A stretch of 64,000 nucleotides of DNA from Tectiglobus sp965247245 (GTDB taxonomy: Bacteria > Pseudomonadota > Alphaproteobacteria > Rhizobiales > Hyphomicrobiaceae): positions 248,001-312,000 of the forward strand of contig CBDFGV010000001.1 of NCBI GenBank assembly GCA_965247245.1, in the 5' to 3' direction. Position 1 is the first letter of the stretch. The number at the start of each line of letters is the position of its first letter. Positions 63,990-64,000 of the stretch are shown here, piece after piece. Both the position numbers and the translations under genes were made by a program. Under the pieces are notes generated by a model. It had not been told where the DNA came from. It did not search any database and was given only the letters and a program-made list of their open reading frames with translations.

Positions 63990-64000
63990 ATGAAACTGAC
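63990..64000 (+). CDS. Start of an unidentified gene, cut by the window edge
   Basis: ATG 63990 follows a strong gggaggac ribosome site; only the first three codons (MKL) are visible. It is likely the first gene of an operon regulated by the upstream IclR protein. Nothing can be said of its product. Confidence 0.5.

Overview
This 64 kb window is a chromosomal stretch of a moderately GC-rich alphaproteobacterium, most likely of the Hyphomicrobiales/Rhizobiales group. The evidence is a BcsS-type cellulose-biosynthesis protein, a DUF1194 von Willebrand protein, an extensin-like lipoprotein, a urtABCDE-ureDABCEFG supercluster with a small extra gene between ureA and ureB, and a fused TAXI-TRAP permease. 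The genus cannot be named from the sequence alone. No rRNA, insertion sequence, prophage or CRISPR array was seen.

Layout. At 0-8 kb there is a bactofilin cut by the left edge, a small unknown basic protein, a 1511-residue surface-type protein (LEPR motif, DUF4347, tandemly duplicated 466-codon module) and a patatin-like lipoprotein. At 8-19 kb lies one long nitrogen-scavenging block: a near-perfect sigma-54 promoter, the urea ABC transporter (urtABCDE), then urease structural and accessory genes (ureD, A, small His-rich protein, B, C, E, F, G). Most junctions overlap or are very short. The 578-bp gap after ureG holds two diverged copies of a two-hairpin element.

At 19.7-30.6 kb are a FAH-family hydratase, a GST, an ABC-F ATPase, a GYF_2/proline-rich membrane protein, ndk, RidA and DinB-family proteins, and a molybdopterin oxidoreductase overlapping a PLP-dependent threonine-dehydratase-like gene. 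At 30.8-35 kb is a TAXI TRAP transporter with a UspA protein. At 35-47.5 kb is a dense set of small-molecule catabolic enzymes on both strands: CMD-like, sugar isomerase-like, fatty-acid hydroxylase/sterol desaturase, RutA/SfnG-type flavin monooxygenase, beta-hydroxyacid dehydrogenase, SDR, nitronate monooxygenase-like, PEP mutase-like, amidohydrolase, gentisate-dioxygenase-like cupin, HCCA isomerase, TauD-like dioxygenase and an Fe-S protein. tRNA-Leu(UAA) sits among them.

At 47.6-64 kb are mostly envelope, redox and housekeeping genes: exported proteins, a DUF599 membrane protein, di-heme peroxidase, aldehyde dehydrogenase, ttcA, bcsS, a thermonuclease homologue, a hydroxyacid dehydrogenase, an extensin-like protein, a DUF1194 protein, an alpha/beta hydrolase, a zinc-finger protein, an FAD monooxygenase and an IclR regulator. 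A new gene starts in the last 11 bases.

How it fits together: the best supported physiological unit is urea capture and hydrolysis under nitrogen-limitation control (sigma-54). The TRAP transporter and the 35-47 kb enzymes look like uptake and breakdown of an unidentified organic acid or aromatic/nitro compound, but substrates cannot be fixed from sequence. The most unusual non-coding signals are the duplicated double-hairpin element after ureG, a folded antisense-strand element upstream of the GST gene, and a bcsS terminator buried inside the ttcA coding end.
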